Origin: Candidatus Hydrogenedentota bacterium
GTDB taxonomy: Bacteria; Hydrogenedentota; Hydrogenedentia; Hydrogenedentales; CAITNO01
NCBI GenBank assembly: GCA_029554925.1
Contig: JAKPUV010000173.1
Span: 1 to 5,039, forward strand
Length of the DNA: 5,039 bases
Reading direction: 5' to 3'
Below the pieces are notes generated by a model that was given only the letters and a program-made list of their open reading frames with translations, did not search any database and was not told the origin of the DNA. Position 1 is the first letter of the stretch, and the number at the start of each line of letters is the position of its first letter. Below are positions 4,245-5,039 of the stretch, one piece after another. The translations under genes were made by a program, and so were the position numbers.

Positions 4245-5039
4245 CTACGGAATACGGATATTCTGGGTCACGGGCTTGCCGCCGCGCAGGATCGTCACGT
4301 TGAACTCCTTGACGTCCTTGAACTGCGGGGCCATCATCATGATCTGGTTGATGTCCGTGGTCTGGATGCCGTTCACGTTGGTGATGATGTCGCCGTCCTG
4401 GAAGCCCAGCTCCTTCGCGAAGGGGATCTGGCTGATGTCCGTCGCCGTGAAGCCCAGCGGCTTGCCCGCGTCGTCCGTGGCGATGCGCGGCTGGTGGCGC
4501 ATGATCAGCGTGCTTTCGTTGACCCCCTCCGGGATCTTCGCGCCCGCGGGCAGCGTGTAGTTGCTCGTGTAGACCTGGTCGCCCTTGGCGGAGACGGACT
4601 TCACCTCCTCCTTCTCCGGCTCCGCCGGCTTCGCGGGGACGGGGGCCTCCTCCGGCTTCACGCTGTACTTGAACTGCTCCCCGCCGTGGCTGCGGCGGAA
4701 GTCCCACGGCGCGAGCGGCGCCGCCTCTTTCCAGATGCCCTTGCCCTCCGCGATGGCCTGCGCGTTCAGCTTCTTCAGAGACTTGTCCCCCGGCGCGTTC
4801 TGGTCGTCATACCACGCCAGCCCCTCGCCCACCAGCAGGTGGCTCAGGCCCACTTCGCCCGCCACCACCACCGCCACGGCCACGCCCAGATTGTCCTTCG
4901 TCAGCACGTCCACCCGCACCGGGTTCCCGGCGATCGCCGCCACCGCCGCCGCCTTCGCCTCCTCCGCCATCGGCTGGCCCGGCTCCGGCGCGTCCGCGCC
5001 GTACAGCCGCACATCCACCGGCGTCCCCTCCTTCAGCAC
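4245..5039 (-). CDS. degenerate thermonuclease (SNase)-like domain fused to a PDZ domain, 5' partial
   Basis: The frame is open to the right edge. The first visible codon is GTG inside a domain already under way, so the true start and any signal peptide lie outside. Visible residues 1-118 resemble a staphylococcal-nuclease fold: VRLYGADAPEPGQPMAEEAK (10-29), VDVLTKDNLGVAVAVV (43-58), a GLAWY strand-helix junction (73-77) and GIWKEAAPLAPWDFRR (101-116). Arg11, Asp16 and Glu19 align with SNase Arg35, Asp40 and Glu43. The Arg87 site, normally in YGR, is Val53 (LGV), so catalysis is doubtful. A Pro/Glu linker follows (about 128-148). Residues about 193-264 form a PDZ domain like the C-terminal domain of GspC (PLGFTATDI, LGFQDGDIITNVNGI, VTILRGGKPVTQNIRI). 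The likely place is the envelope, perhaps as a binding or scaffold protein rather than a nuclease. It is the last gene before the inverted repeat, upstream of thrS on the same strand. Confidence 0.75.
   Translation of the reverse strand: MLKEGTPVDVRLYGADAPEPGQPMAEEAKAAAVAAIAGNPVRVDVLTKDNLGVAVAVVVAGEVGLSHLLVGEGLAWYDDQNAPGDKSLKKLNAQAIAEGKGIWKEAAPLAPWDFRRSHGGEQFKYSVKPEEAPVPAKPAEPEKEEVKSVSAKGDQVYTSNYTLPAGAKIPEGVNESTLIMRHQPRIATDDAGKPLGFTATDISQIPFAKELGFQDGDIITNVNGIQTTDINQIMMMAPQFKDVKEFNVTILRGGKPVTQNIRIP

Overview
This is a GC-rich window from a bacterium with two membranes. An outer-membrane-type beta-barrel candidate with a signal peptide and a GspC-like PDZ domain both point to a diderm. The ThrRS lacks the usual N-terminal TGS domain, and the Ala/Pro/Glu-rich linkers and GC bias suggest a lineage outside the well-studied Proteobacteria, perhaps near Planctomycetes/Verrucomicrobia/Hydrogenedentes. 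That placement is a guess from general character, not from an alignment.

Layout. Positions 1-193 (minus) hold the N-terminus of an ArnT/PMT-type (GT39/GT83-like) membrane glycosyltransferase that runs off the left edge. Positions 194-386 are a divergent promoter region with a good sigma70-like promoter in each direction. Positions 387-436 (plus) carry a clear fluoride (crcB-motif) riboswitch aptamer, followed by crcB/fluC (487-861) and a DUF190 gene (875-1231). Together these form a compact fluoride-resistance operon. A minus-strand gene for an exported barrel-like protein of unknown function (1228-2076) meets the DUF190 gene tail to tail, and both stop codons lie in one CTAG. It is preceded, 43 bp upstream in its own direction, by thrS (2120-3946, minus), so these two may be co-transcribed. 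The thrS leader (3947-4136) holds GC-rich hairpins. A large nested inverted repeat (4137-4215) follows the stop of the last gene. That gene (4245-5039, minus, 5' end outside the window) encodes a degenerate staphylococcal-nuclease-like domain fused to a C-terminal PDZ domain.

How the genes work together. The fluoride module is the only set with an evident shared job. Fluoride bound by the leader RNA should switch on FluC, the export channel, together with a PII-like DUF190 protein of unknown role. The other genes (glycosyltransferase, ThrRS, barrel protein, SNase-PDZ) look like unrelated neighbours. No mobile element, CRISPR array, tRNA or rRNA was seen. The least-explained items are the SNase-PDZ fusion lacking the catalytic arginine, the nested inverted repeat, the barrel protein without a recognised family, and the Leu in the FluC Phe box.
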